The translations under genes were made by a program, and so were the position numbers. Below the pieces are notes generated by a model. The model saw only the letters and a program-made list of their open reading frames with translations, was not told the origin of the DNA and made no database searches. From CALSMU01 sp965230225 (GTDB taxonomy: Bacteria > Bacteroidota > Bacteroidia > Flavobacteriales_D > Parvicellaceae): a stretch of DNA of 64,000 bases. This document shows, one piece after another, positions 43,251 through 52,997 of the stretch. Positions within the stretch are counted from its first letter, which is position 1; the number at the start of each line of letters is the position of its first letter. The stretch spans positions 207,535 to 271,534 of the forward strand of contig CBDDKM010000004.1 in NCBI GenBank assembly GCA_965230225.1, given 5' to 3'.

Positions 43251-44897
43251 ATGTCTAGAAATTTAAGCGAATTATCAGGAAGAAAAGGAATTGAAGAAAA
43301 CTTGTTTGACAAGTTAGGAGAAGCAGCTCAAACTGAAGGAACTCCTACAGTTGAGGATTTAGATAAACTAGCGGAAGAATTTCTGGTGGGAAAAGCAAAT
43401 ACTTATGGTACTGCTACTTTCTACGATTTTATGAAACCGGAAAACAAAGGTAAAAAAGCCTATGTATGTAACGGTACAGCTTGTGTTTGCTCTGGTAAAC
43501 AGGAAGAGGTGATAGACCACTTGAAGAATCACATTCAAGAGGATGAAATTGGTCACATGACCTGTTTGGGGAGATGCCATGAGAATGGAGCTTTTCACTA
43601 TAACGGACACAATTATTCAGCAAAATCCAAAGAAGATATTGATGCCATTTTTAATGGTGCTGATTGGAAAGATGATCATTACCATGTAGCGGCGACCACG
43701 TCTTTGTTAACTTCTGATTACGATGGTTTTGATGCCCATTATCAAGTAATGAAAGATGCCTTGTCTAAAGGTTCGGAGTGGGTGTTAAACGAAATCAAAA
43801 CCTCCAATGTAAGAGGTAGAGGAGGAGCCGGTTTCCCGATGGGATTCAAACTGGAATCTTGCAGAAACACTCCTGCTAAAGATAAGTTCATTATTTGCAA
43901 TGCAGATGAAGGAGATCCGGGAGCATATTCGGATCGATACCTATTAGAAAAAAGACCACATTCGGTACTTATGGGGATGATGATGGCAGGATTTGCTACC
44001 CATGCCAACTGGGGAGTATTATACATTAGAGCAGAGTATCCTGAAGCAGTTGGTATTATACAAAATGCCATAGACGAACTAAAGTCTAATAATCTGCTAG
44101 GAGAAAACATTGCAGGCAGTGGATTCAATTTTGATTTTAAAATTATTAAAGCTCAAGGAGCTTATATCTGTGGAGAGGAAACGGCGTTGATCAATTCGAT
44201 AGAAGGACAACGACCGGAAGTGAGAACAAGACCTCCATACCCAACTCAACAAGGATTATTTAACCTGCCAACGGTGGTTAATAATGTGGAGACTTTAGCG
44301 GCAGTTTATCATATTCTTAAAAATGGAGGAGCTTCTTATAAGGCAATGGGAACTGAAAAATCCAGTGGAACTAAATTGGTTTGTTTAGATAGTTTCTTTA
44401 ATCGACCTGGAATCTACGAAGTAGAAATGGGGATGCCTTTATCTCAGGTGGTTAACGAATTAGGGCAAGGGTTTAAAGAGCCGGTTAAGGCCATGCAAAT
44501 TGGAGGTCCTCTTGGAGGTCTGGTACCTGTTTCTAAAATCGATGATCTTACCCTCGATTTTGAATCATTCTCAAAAGAAGGATTTCTTTTAGGGCATGCT
44601 TCTATTGTTTGTGTTCCAGAGTCCTTCCCGATGATGGATTTTATAGAACACCTATTTGATTTTGCTCAATACGAAAGTTGTGGTAAATGTTTCCCTTGTA
44701 GATTGGGAACAAAAAGAGGACATGAGCTATTGAAAAAAGCTAATCAAACAGATTATAAAGTAAACAGAGCATTATTCGAAGATTTATTGAAAACCTTACA
44801 AGAAGGATCGTTGTGCGCCCATGGTGGAGGTATTCCTCTTCCGGTAAAAAATGCAATGGAGTACTTCAATGATGAATTAGGAGTATACTTTGAATAA
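43251..44897 (+). CDS. fdsB: NAD-dependent formate dehydrogenase, flavoprotein/diaphorase subunit (NuoE-NuoF fusion)
   Basis: 548 residues. The N-terminal ~135 residues are a NuoE/FdsG-like thioredoxin-fold [2Fe-2S] domain (ligands in CNGTACVCSG and MTCLGRCHENGA). The rest is NuoF-like: RGRGGAGFPMGFKLE (NADH/FMN), CNADEGDPGAYSDR, GAYICGEETALINSIEG, PYPTQQGLFNLPTVVNNVETLA, and the [4Fe-4S] motif ESCGKCFPCRLGT. It passes electrons from the molybdenum subunit to NAD+. A complex I role is unlikely because no other nuo genes are present and fdhD is adjacent. The partner fdsA lies 15 kb downstream. The next gene, a histidine kinase, starts 5 bases later. Confidence 0.88.
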   Translation: MSRNLSELSGRKGIEENLFDKLGEAAQTEGTPTVEDLDKLAEEFLVGKANTYGTATFYDFMKPENKGKKAYVCNGTACVCSGKQEEVIDHLKNHIQEDEIGHMTCLGRCHENGAFHYNGHNYSAKSKEDIDAIFNGADWKDDHYHVAATTSLLTSDYDGFDAHYQVMKDALSKGSEWVLNEIKTSNVRGRGGAGFPMGFKLESCRNTPAKDKFIICNADEGDPGAYSDRYLLEKRPHSVLMGMMMAGFATHANWGVLYIRAEYPEAVGIIQNAIDELKSNNLLGENIAGSGFNFDFKIIKAQGAYICGEETALINSIEGQRPEVRTRPPYPTQQGLFNLPTVVNNVETLAAVYHILKNGGASYKAMGTEKSSGTKLVCLDSFFNRPGIYEVEMGMPLSQVVNELGQGFKEPVKAMQIGGPLGGLVPVSKIDDLTLDFESFSKEGFLLGHASIVCVPESFPMMDFIEHLFDFAQYESCGKCFPCRLGTKRGHELLKKANQTDYKVNRALFEDLLKTLQEGSLCAHGGGIPLPVKNAMEYFNDELGVYFE

Positions 44898-44902
44898 TTG
44901 TA

Positions 44903-46135
44903 ATGGGACTCTTTACTCCGGATACTTCGGGATTGTCCACTTACTTTGATCGGGCCAGATTTTTATTGGCCTGGAGAATTTCTTTACTATTTACGATTGT
45001 ATTTGGAACACTTTCTTTGGTGTTTATGTTTGGTAAAACTGATGTCCTGTTGGCATTCATGTCTCCATTACCAGTGTCCATATTCTCAATGATTTATTTG
45101 AGAATCACCAAGAATTTCAGGCCTCTCTTTTTAGTATATACCATAGCGGGAACAGTTATTTCGCATATAGCCACCAACAGTGTATTGGGCTCGGTACATT
45201 ATGCAGATTTTTTATGGATGACTACTTCTGTATTGCTTGCATTTGTTGGGCTTGGAGTTAGGTATGGAGTGGTGTTTATGCTGATCAATATTCTGGGAAT
45301 AGGTGTTTTTATTTTCTATTCTCTCAATAATCATATCGTTATACTACAGCCCCAGTCTCCATTGGAACTGATGGGAGTGTATTTGGAAATTCTATTGGCT
45401 TTGTTTTGTATTGCCTACCTCTTAATATTGTATCTATCCTTTCAGAATTATTCAGAAACACAATTAAAAAAGGCCTTTGCCAATTTGGAGGTTCAAAATA
45501 GCCTGATTCTTTCCCGAAATAAGGAGAAAACGGTGTTAGTAAAAGAAATTCATCACAGGGTTAAAAACAATTTACAGATCATTGTTTCTCTGTTGAGGAT
45601 GCAAAAACATGAGCTAAAATCGGAGGATGCTCAAAAGCATTTTGGAGAGGCCATCAATAGAATTATGACCATGTCATTGATACATCAAAGACTGTATCAG
45701 GAAGATGATTTGGCCCATATTAATACCACCGAATACATCCAGGATTTGTTTTACGAAATAAGAACCATTTACCACGAAGTAGGAGAGGTGAATTTGAATG
45801 TACAATCTGAAGTGGATTCTTTAGGGTTAAAAACCATTGTTCCCTTCGGTTTACTTCTCAATGAGCTAATGTCCAATTCGTTTAAACATGCTTTTAAAGA
45901 ATCTGGAGAGAAGAATATAAAAGTGGAAATTAAAAAGACAGATGAAGGAAAGCTTTCTTTTAACTATTGCGATAATGGGAACTGGAAAGAAGAAGATGGA
46001 GAGAAGAATGGATTTGGACTGGAACTGATACAAACACTAACAGAACAACTGGAAGGTCAACAAAAACGAATTTCCGATGATAAAGGAACCCATTATCACT
46101 TTACCATTTCTGACCTTGATTTAGACAACGAATAA
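44903..46135 (+). CDS. Membrane sensor histidine kinase, HisKA_2 family
   Basis: 410 residues. Six hydrophobic segments fill ~25-190, then a short coiled linker leads to the HisKA_2 motif VKEIHHRVKNNLQIIVSLLRMQ (H217/H218) and an HATPase domain (LLLNELMSNSFKHAF, YCDNGNW, GFGLELI). No response-regulator gene is adjacent, so it is an orphan kinase. The membrane part has no recognised sensor fold. It lies 5 bases after fdsB and one base before the glycosylasparaginase gene, so it belongs to a single plus-strand unit that also covers formate oxidation and glycan breakdown. The stimulus is unknown. Confidence 0.88.
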   Translation: MGLFTPDTSGLSTYFDRARFLLAWRISLLFTIVFGTLSLVFMFGKTDVLLAFMSPLPVSIFSMIYLRITKNFRPLFLVYTIAGTVISHIATNSVLGSVHYADFLWMTTSVLLAFVGLGVRYGVVFMLINILGIGVFIFYSLNNHIVILQPQSPLELMGVYLEILLALFCIAYLLILYLSFQNYSETQLKKAFANLEVQNSLILSRNKEKTVLVKEIHHRVKNNLQIIVSLLRMQKHELKSEDAQKHFGEAINRIMTMSLIHQRLYQEDDLAHINTTEYIQDLFYEIRTIYHEVGEVNLNVQSEVDSLGLKTIVPFGLLLNELMSNSFKHAFKESGEKNIKVEIKKTDEGKLSFNYCDNGNWKEEDGEKNGFGLELIQTLTEQLEGQQKRISDDKGTHYHFTISDLDLDNE

Positions 46136-46136
46136 T

Positions 46137-47150
46137 ATGAAAAACAGAAGAGACTTTATAAAAATATCAGCACTTGGAGGTGCAGCAGTACTAACGGCGT
46201 GTGCACAAGCTAATCCGAACGAAAATGAGTCAATTGAAGGTAAAGAAGCGGTATTGGAAGAGGAAAGCAGTAATTCGGGCAAACCAGTGGTAATTGCCAC
46301 CTGGAACCACGGATTGGAGGCGAATGCAGCAGCTTGGAAGCGAATGGAAGCGAATGGAACTGCTTTAGATGCAGTGGAAGCTGGTGTTAGGGTAACGGAA
46401 TCTGATCCAAACAATAGCAGTGTTGGTTTGGGAGGATTGCCTGATAGAGAAGGTAAAGTAACCTTAGATGCTTGTATCATGGACCACAAAAGCCAATGTG
46501 GTGCAGTGGCTTTTTTGCAAGACATTGAAAACCCAATTTCGGTGGCGAGAAAAGTAATGGAAGACACCCCTCATGTGATGTTGGTAGGACGAGGAGCTTA
46601 TGAGTTTGCAATAGAAAAGGGATTTGAAAAAACGAATTTGTTAACGGATAACTCTAAAAAAGCCTGGGAAGAGTGGTTAGAGAAATCTCAATATCAACCC
46701 ATCATTAACATTGAGAACCACGATACCATTGGTCAATTGGCATTGGATGAAGATGGAAACTTGTCTGGAGCCTGTACCACTAGTGGAATGGCTTATAAAC
46801 TGCATGGTAGAGTAGGAGATTCTCCAATTATTGGAGCTGGTTTATTTGTAGACAATGAAGTGGGAGCTGCATGTGCTACAGGTGTTGGTGAAGCAGTGAT
46901 TAGAATTGCCGGAAGTGCCATTGTAGTTGAGTTAATGAGAAATGGAATGTCGCCTGGAGATGCCTGTAAAGAAGCAGTGGAAAGGATTATGAAGAAGCAC
47001 GAATCCGTAGAGAACTTACAGGTGGGGTTTATTGCTCTGAATAAAAAAGGAGAACACGGAGGATATGCTGTTTATGCAGGGTTTAACTATGCTCTTAAAA
47101 CTCAGGAAGAAGAAAAAATGGTGGATACCGAATACAAGATGGAATGGTAG
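46137..47150 (+). CDS. N4-(beta-N-acetylglucosaminyl)-L-asparaginase (glycosylasparaginase)
   Basis: 337 residues of the Ntn-hydrolase family. The start MKNRRDFIKISALGGAAVLTAC has a twin-arginine motif and a lipobox-like LTAC (Cys22), so export by Tat with possible lipidation is predicted. The autoprocessing site is NHDTIGQLALDEDGNLSGACTT, with Thr197 becoming the new N-terminal nucleophile. SVGLGGLPDREGKVTLDACIMD and GAACATGVGEAVIR are also typical. It splits the GlcNAc-Asn bond that links N-glycans to peptides. The start lies one base after the kinase stop; the 3' end overlaps cutC by 7 bases. Confidence 0.92.
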   Translation: MKNRRDFIKISALGGAAVLTACAQANPNENESIEGKEAVLEEESSNSGKPVVIATWNHGLEANAAAWKRMEANGTALDAVEAGVRVTESDPNNSSVGLGGLPDREGKVTLDACIMDHKSQCGAVAFLQDIENPISVARKVMEDTPHVMLVGRGAYEFAIEKGFEKTNLLTDNSKKAWEEWLEKSQYQPIINIENHDTIGQLALDEDGNLSGACTTSGMAYKLHGRVGDSPIIGAGLFVDNEVGAACATGVGEAVIRIAGSAIVVELMRNGMSPGDACKEAVERIMKKHESVENLQVGFIALNKKGEHGGYAVYAGFNYALKTQEEEKMVDTEYKMEW

Positions 47151-47848
47151 CAACAGAAGTAGTAATATCCAGTTTGGCTGAGGCTAAGTTAGCCGATCAG
47201 TACGGGGCAAAACGAGTGGAGCTTTGTGCCGCCTTGGAAATAGGAGGAATTACTCCATCAACAGGTTTGATTAAAGCATGTGTAGACAATTGTCGATTAG
47301 AGGTACACGTAATGATTAGACCAAGAGGAGGAGGGTTTGTATATACCACCGAAGAAATAGATATTATGCTTTCAGATATCGAACAAGTGGGTAGTCTTGG
47401 AGCTTCTGGGGTCGTTTTTGGTATTCTGGACAAGGATGGAAACATCGATACTAATAATGTAGAAAGACTGGTGAAAAAAGCCAAATCGCATCAATTAGAA
47501 GTGACATTTCACCGAGCTTTTGATTATTGTAAAAAACCGGTGAAAAGCATGTACAAATTGGCAGAATTGGGAGTTGATCGTATTTTAACCTCAGGTCAAC
47601 AACCAACAGCCATAGAAGGTGCCGAGTTGATCACTAAATTGGCATCTAAAAATCAAGGTAAATTACAATTAATGGCAGGAAGTGGAGTAGCTCCTGACAA
47701 TGTAATGCAACTGATTGATTGTGGCGTTGATGCAGTTCATTTCTCAGCTTATAAAAAGATAAAGGGTACCGATAATGCTCAAATGGGAGCAGAATACAAA
47801 TTGGATGAAGAGAAAATCAATTCGTTGATGAGAAAGGTGAATGGTTAG
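47144..47848 (+). CDS. cutC: CutC family protein
   Basis: 234 residues, a TIM-barrel protein. CutC signatures: YGAKRVELCAALEIGGITPS, VHVMIRPRGGGFVYT, VFGILDKDGNID, TFHRAFDY, DRILTSGQQPTA, and LMAGSGVAPDN. The family is annotated for copper homeostasis on old genetic evidence, but no metal-transport gene is near. Here it is wedged between glycosylasparaginase (7-base overlap) and beta-mannosidase (8-base overlap), so translation of the three is coupled. A role in N-glycan breakdown is more consistent with the context. No signal peptide, so cytosolic. Confidence 0.92.
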   Translation: MVATEVVISSLAEAKLADQYGAKRVELCAALEIGGITPSTGLIKACVDNCRLEVHVMIRPRGGGFVYTTEEIDIMLSDIEQVGSLGASGVVFGILDKDGNIDTNNVERLVKKAKSHQLEVTFHRAFDYCKKPVKSMYKLAELGVDRILTSGQQPTAIEGAELITKLASKNQGKLQLMAGSGVAPDNVMQLIDCGVDAVHFSAYKKIKGTDNAQMGAEYKLDEEKINSLMRKVNG

Positions 47849-50114
47849 AGAACTTGTATTCATAGTAGTATGTTTGTGTTTGGTGGGCTGTGGAAACTCA
47901 CAGGAAGAGCAAATGCATCAGCCTAATTCTTCTTATCTGATAGAAACCGAATGGAAATTTACAGCGCAGGATGAAGAAAAGTGGATTCCGGCTAGTGTAC
48001 CCGGAGTGGTTCACATGGATCTATTAAATAATGGAGTAATCGAAAACCCTTACTATGAAAACAACGAACTAAAACAACGTTGGATTGAAGAAAAGAATTG
48101 GGTATATGTTAGCTCTATAGAATTAACAGAAGCTCAATTAGAATATGATCATTTAGAGTTGCAGTTTGATGGATTGGATACCTATGCGTTGGTTTATTTA
48201 AATGGGAACAAATTGTTGGAGGCCGATAACATGTTCAGGCAGTGGAAATGCGATATATCTGCTTTTGCCAAAGTTGGTAAAAACGAAATAAAAGTAGAGT
48301 TTACATCCCCCCTAAATAGAAACAGAAAAAAAGTAGAGGAATTCCCTTATTCATTACCATCAGGTAACGAAACAGTAGAACTAAAAGTGAGTCCATTTAC
48401 CAGAAAGGCCGCTTACCATTTTGGTTGGGACTGGGGACCACGATTTGTTACTTCTGGAATTTGGAGAGACGTACATCTCAATGGATGGAACGATTACCGA
48501 ATTGATGGAGTTTATTGCCGTACAGATTCCATCGTTTCAGATTTAGCCTGGATGACTGTTACAGTTGATGTAGAAGCATCCAAAAAAGATTCGATTGAAT
48601 TACTTTTTAATGGAGTAAGGAGAAAATATGGAGTAGAGGAGGGAATCACCACATGTGAATACCAGTTTTCATTGACAAATCCTAGCTTATGGTGGCCCAA
48701 CGGACATGGTGAGCAACATTTATATCAGTTAGAAGTAGAACTACAAGATCATGAATTTACTTTGGAACGAGTTAAACAATCCTACGGAGTGCGTACCGTT
48801 GAGTTAGTGAATGAACCAGACAGCATTGGAACTTCTTTTTATTTTAATGTGAATGGAAAACCCATCTTCATGAAAGGGGCCAATTACATTCCACAGAGTT
48901 TATTCCTTCCAGCGGTTGATTCTTCCTCCTATCACCAGTTAATTCTCAAAGCAAAAGGAGCCAACATGAACATGCTCCGAGTATGGGGTGGAGGAATTTA
49001 CGAAAATGATTATTTCTACCGACTTTGCGATGAACATGGTATTATGGTTTGGCAGGATTTTATGTTTGCTGGAAGCATGTATCCATTTGGCGATGAGTTC
49101 AACCAAAATGTACTGGAAGAAGTAAAAGATAATGTGGCCAGATTGAGAAATCATCCAAGCATTGCATTGTGGTGTGGAAACAACGAAATTGAAGTGGCCT
49201 GGGGGAATTGGGGTTGGCAGAAACAGTACGGATATTCTAAAGAAGACTCTGCAAAAATATGGGATGGTTATGCCGAATTGTTTCACCATCAAATTCCAAA
49301 AAAGTTAAATGAGGTAATGCCCGGTGCCAATTACACCACAACCTCTCCATTAAGCAATTGGGGAACCGCCGAGAATTTTAATCACAGTAGTATGCACTAC
49401 TGGGGAGTGTGGCACGGTAGAGAACCGTTTAAGAATTTTGAAACTAACGTAGGAAGGTTCATGGTGGAGTATGGTTTTCAGTCATTTCCTGCCATTGAAA
49501 CACTACGTAAGGTCATCTCTGAAGATCAAATGAACATAGATTCGGAGGTGATGAAGAACAGGCAGAAAAGCTACATCGGAAATGGAATGATTACCAAACA
49601 TGCTAAAAAGTGGTTTGGTTCTTCTAATTCGTTCGAAGAATATGTAGAGAATAGCCAAAAAACTCAAGCATTAGCCATGAAAATGGCCATTATTCAACAT
49701 CGAATTAATCAGCCACATTGCATGGGTACTTTATTCTGGCAGTTGAACGATTGTTGGGAGGGACCTAGTTGGAGTTGTATCGACTATACCGGAAAAGAGA
49801 AGTTATCCTACGAGGAAGTAAAAAAGTGGTATGCACCGCAAATTGTACACATTCAACAAAAGCCCGAACGAACTATTTATGTGGTTTCCGATCAGTTGGA
49901 AGAGTTTGTTGGAACTTTAAAAATTAAGGTGATAACTACTAAAGAAGAGGTGGAGAAAAGTATTGATGTGATGATTCCATCAGGAAATCATGTGGTTCAA
50001 ATTGATTGGAACTCCATTGCAGAATTGGATGGGATAAAGCTTAAGAATGCAACGTTGGAGTTAGAACTTACTCAAAAAGAAGAGGTGCTATTCGAAGATA
50101 AAATAGAGTGGTAA
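47841..50114 (+). CDS. Glycoside hydrolase family 2 beta-mannosidase, lipoprotein
   Basis: 757 residues. The N-terminus MVRELVFIVVCLCLVGCGN is a lipoprotein signal with lipid Cys17. A sugar-binding jelly roll (~30-190), an Ig-like domain and the TIM-barrel catalytic domain follow. GH2 landmarks: FHFGWDWGPRF-type block (HFGWDWGPRFV), MLRVWGGGIYENDYFY, the acid/base Glu in WCGNNEIEVAW, and the nucleophile Glu in FMVEYGFQSFP. Beta-mannosidases remove the core Man-beta-1,4-GlcNAc mannose of N-glycans. It is the last gene of the plus-strand unit. A convergent inverted repeat (GGTGAGTG/CACTCACC at 50123-50165) precedes the opposing T9SS gene. Confidence 0.9.
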   Translation: MVRELVFIVVCLCLVGCGNSQEEQMHQPNSSYLIETEWKFTAQDEEKWIPASVPGVVHMDLLNNGVIENPYYENNELKQRWIEEKNWVYVSSIELTEAQLEYDHLELQFDGLDTYALVYLNGNKLLEADNMFRQWKCDISAFAKVGKNEIKVEFTSPLNRNRKKVEEFPYSLPSGNETVELKVSPFTRKAAYHFGWDWGPRFVTSGIWRDVHLNGWNDYRIDGVYCRTDSIVSDLAWMTVTVDVEASKKDSIELLFNGVRRKYGVEEGITTCEYQFSLTNPSLWWPNGHGEQHLYQLEVELQDHEFTLERVKQSYGVRTVELVNEPDSIGTSFYFNVNGKPIFMKGANYIPQSLFLPAVDSSSYHQLILKAKGANMNMLRVWGGGIYENDYFYRLCDEHGIMVWQDFMFAGSMYPFGDEFNQNVLEEVKDNVARLRNHPSIALWCGNNEIEVAWGNWGWQKQYGYSKEDSAKIWDGYAELFHHQIPKKLNEVMPGANYTTTSPLSNWGTAENFNHSSMHYWGVWHGREPFKNFETNVGRFMVEYGFQSFPAIETLRKVISEDQMNIDSEVMKNRQKSYIGNGMITKHAKKWFGSSNSFEEYVENSQKTQALAMKMAIIQHRINQPHCMGTLFWQLNDCWEGPSWSCIDYTGKEKLSYEEVKKWYAPQIVHIQQKPERTIYVVSDQLEEFVGTLKIKVITTKEEVEKSIDVMIPSGNHVVQIDWNSIAELDGIKLKNATLELELTQKEEVLFEDKIEW

Positions 50115-50189
50115 AGAAAAATGGTGAGTGCAATATTATCCACCACGAAAATAAATACACTCACCTGTCCTACTACTAATCGAACTTCT

Positions 50190-52970
50190 TTATTTCACTA
50201 TAATTTTATTATTGATCAACGTACTCGTTGAATATACATTGATGGTATAGATTCCTTTGGAATATTGGGTTAAGTCTATATTAAACTGATTCATTTTTTC
50301 TCCGGTCATTTGGTAAGTATCAATAACCTGACCAATTGGATTATAAATTTCAATTTTAATGTCTTCTGAATGTTCATTCAAAATATCCATTCTAAAAACT
50401 CCATTGTTAGGGTTAGGGTAGGTGTCTACCATAATGGAGTTTTTAATTTCGATTTCTCCAATTTTTTGGAAGCCTTTTGTTCCGTTATTGTCATATTCAG
50501 TTAGTCTGTAGAAAGATTTTCCGTAATAAGGAGTCCAGTCTGTTCCCTGATAATCCATTTGTTCGGATGTATTTCCAATGGCTTCTACCGATTCAACAAA
50601 CTCCCAGTTTACACCATCTTTAGATCGTTCAATCTCGTAGTGATCTACATTTACTTCCGAAGAAGTGGTCCAAATCACTTTCGCAGTTTTGTCTTGCTCA
50701 AATACCTCGAAATGTTCTACAATAGCAGGTAGAGGCGTGCTTTCAAAATCAACCGATCCAATGGTGAAAAAGTATCCATTGGCTCCGCCAAAATCGTGTT
50801 GGAATTCCACCAAATCGGTTCCATTGTTATAAGATGATGGTGAAATCGAAAGTGCTCCAGAAGTAAAGTCTCCATCTGCATCTACTAGAAGTCTGAGGTT
50901 GGCCAGGTCATTATTTCCAGCGGTACTGGCTGCTCCCATCACATTGCTCATGTCAAACTGTAGAGTTACTGTTCCCACTGTACCTGTTTCTTGTGCCTTC
51001 CATTGTCTCTTAAACAAGGTTTCGATCATTTCGGAATTGGTTGAGGTAAAGAATGGTACTTGATATTGACCTTCAAGTACACCGTCATTGTGTCCCCAAA
51101 GTAGGTGAGAACGATCTGCACTAAATGAAGAAGGAGAAGAGAAATTACTTCCATTAGCAACAGTTAATATGTCTCTTCTATTGCTCGATCCATCCAGGTT
51201 TTCTGTATGTGATTTTTGCTGATCCAATCCTGTGGCATCATCTCTGGCAATTCCTGCAATGTCATAGCAATATGAACTGTTAGTGGTGGCATCCCAAATA
51301 GTGGTGTTATCAGTGGAGTTATAATCTTTAGAAGTTCCGTTTGTTCCAAGTGTCTTTCCGAACTTTACTGCTAAATAAGATTCGATTTGATGTCTTTCGG
51401 TGGAAGAAACTGCAGATGAAAACATGATGTATTCGCTAACATCACCTTGCCAATCTCTTACTCTACCATTAAAAGGAGCATTGTCTATCTGACCACCTAA
51501 TAATCGATTACTGTATATATCGCTCGAACCAACGGCCGTAATTATATCGTGTACACCAGTATAAGCAGCATCGTACGAAATATCTGACCCGTCGAACCTC
51601 CAAACTCCTGCACCAGTAAATTCAGAAGCATAACTGGTACTTACATCTTCATGTACCTTAGCTGTAGTGACATCCTCATTCCCGTGTAAGTTTCCATTAG
51701 CATGTGGTCCAAAAGTTACTTGATCGTAGGTATTAATGTGAGTTCTCGTTCTGGTTAAATCTTCCAATTCGGCAACCACAAATAAAGAGGTGTAATTGAT
51801 TCCGGTAATGCTTAAGTAGTTTCCGTCTCCATTAAAGTGAATGGTTGGGTTAAAATTGTACCCTCCAGTAGAAGTATATGTAGGAGAACCATTAATGGTA
51901 ATAGCCCCATTACTTCCTGAGTTGGTCCAGTTGGTTAACGTTCCTGTCCCTGTAGATGGAGTAGTTCCAGAGTTGGCCTGAATCCAAACCAATGGAGTTG
52001 TTCCAATTCCTCCTGGAGTAGGAGTACACACATCGATTGTTCTCGAACCAGCCGGATTAGTGGTAGAAGGAGTGTAATTACTTCCATCAACTGTAATTTG
52101 AACCCCTCTTGCATCCAATACATTAGTAGTGGTAGCACTGCTGTTAACATCGTAAGCCACCCAAAAGTAATTGGTTCCTGCTGAGAGTGTTTGAGTGCCA
52201 TTTACGGTAAGAGTTCCTCCGGCTGGAGAAACTGAACCAAATAAGCTGGAAGTAGAAAATGTAGAAGATGTACCTGTATAATACACATCAATATTGGTAA
52301 CATCGCAGGTACAGCTAGACCCCAGCATGTTGAATTGTAATTGGGTTAGGTCCAATGGAGAAAGTCCTCCATTCATCACCACTTCAAATTTTATTATGTC
52401 ACTATTCCCACTACATAGAGGAACATTAGAGGTGCTTCCCTGAGTTACAGTGCTGGATGTATAAGTCATTGCTGTAGGGACAGTATAATATACGGTAATG
52501 CTCCAGGTGTTATTATCTACCTTGTTTTCTGTGGTGTTACATCCACCAACAGAGGTCCATGTTCTGTAGGCTCGCATTTCGAAAGTCAGGGTTCCGGTAG
52601 CACTTACACCATTGGCAAGGCTAAGTCCGGTTCTACTATAATTGTAGGTTCCAGCTGAAGTTCCTGACCCTGAGATATCTCCTCCTTCATCATTTCCTGT
52701 TTCCTGACAATAGATTTGGGAACGTTGTTCGCTCATCCATGCACCTGCTTGAGCAGTCATATCATAGGAAACATCAACACCGGTTACGTTTGCACCGGCT
52801 GGAATTGTAACAACTAAAGTGGTTAACGGACCATTGCAGGAAGCACTGTAAGCACCATCTCCTGTAGAAATGTCTCCTGAATTATAAGTACTTGATGAAC
52901 TTTGTCCCCAAAGTAATCCAATGTTTAAACATAATGCGAATGTGGTGATCGCGTGGTGTAGTAGTTTCAT
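50190..52970 (-). CDS. Secreted T9SS protein with a sialidase-associated (BNR_assoc_N-like) domain and LamG-like region
   Basis: 926 residues. A signal peptide (1-~22, ends GLLWGQ) leads to a beta-rich N-terminal region. A ~120-residue module (~190-310; LCSGNSDIIKFEVVMNGGLSPLDLTQL, VSPAGGTLTVNGTQTLSAGTNYFWVAYDV) resembles the N-terminal domain attached to bacterial neuraminidases. A concanavalin-like stretch (~320-560), a fibronectin-like module and a type A T9SS C-terminal domain (VDTYPNPNNGVFRMDI ... KGIYTINVY) follow. No catalytic site is recognisable. Its promoter is bracketed by two LacI-type operators, so it belongs to the glycan regulon and may bind or present glycans at the cell surface. 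Confidence 0.85.
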   Translation of the reverse strand: MKLLHHAITTFALCLNIGLLWGQSSSSTYNSGDISTGDGAYSASCNGPLTTLVVTIPAGANVTGVDVSYDMTAQAGAWMSEQRSQIYCQETGNDEGGDISGSGTSAGTYNYSRTGLSLANGVSATGTLTFEMRAYRTWTSVGGCNTTENKVDNNTWSITVYYTVPTAMTYTSSTVTQGSTSNVPLCSGNSDIIKFEVVMNGGLSPLDLTQLQFNMLGSSCTCDVTNIDVYYTGTSSTFSTSSLFGSVSPAGGTLTVNGTQTLSAGTNYFWVAYDVNSSATTTNVLDARGVQITVDGSNYTPSTTNPAGSRTIDVCTPTPGGIGTTPLVWIQANSGTTPSTGTGTLTNWTNSGSNGAITINGSPTYTSTGGYNFNPTIHFNGDGNYLSITGINYTSLFVVAELEDLTRTRTHINTYDQVTFGPHANGNLHGNEDVTTAKVHEDVSTSYASEFTGAGVWRFDGSDISYDAAYTGVHDIITAVGSSDIYSNRLLGGQIDNAPFNGRVRDWQGDVSEYIMFSSAVSSTERHQIESYLAVKFGKTLGTNGTSKDYNSTDNTTIWDATTNSSYCYDIAGIARDDATGLDQQKSHTENLDGSSNRRDILTVANGSNFSSPSSFSADRSHLLWGHNDGVLEGQYQVPFFTSTNSEMIETLFKRQWKAQETGTVGTVTLQFDMSNVMGAASTAGNNDLANLRLLVDADGDFTSGALSISPSSYNNGTDLVEFQHDFGGANGYFFTIGSVDFESTPLPAIVEHFEVFEQDKTAKVIWTTSSEVNVDHYEIERSKDGVNWEFVESVEAIGNTSEQMDYQGTDWTPYYGKSFYRLTEYDNNGTKGFQKIGEIEIKNSIMVDTYPNPNNGVFRMDILNEHSEDIKIEIYNPIGQVIDTYQMTGEKMNQFNIDLTQYSKGIYTINVYSTSTLINNKIIVK

Positions 52971-52979
52971 TGTGGTGTG

Positions 52980-52995
52980 GCTAAAACGATTTAGG
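52980..52995. promoter_or_regulatory. LacI-type operator (proximal copy)
   Basis: GCTAAAACGATTTAGG is an imperfect palindrome with the same core as the distal copy. It sits at the predicted transcription start of the T9SS gene and 9 bases from its ATG, where bound repressor would block initiation. Confidence 0.7.
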
Positions 52996-52997
52996 TG

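Noticed and set aside
43251..44897. Complex I (NuoEF) assignment for the fdsB product
   Set aside because: No other nuo genes nearby; fdhD is adjacent and the catalytic FdsA-type subunit is in the same window.
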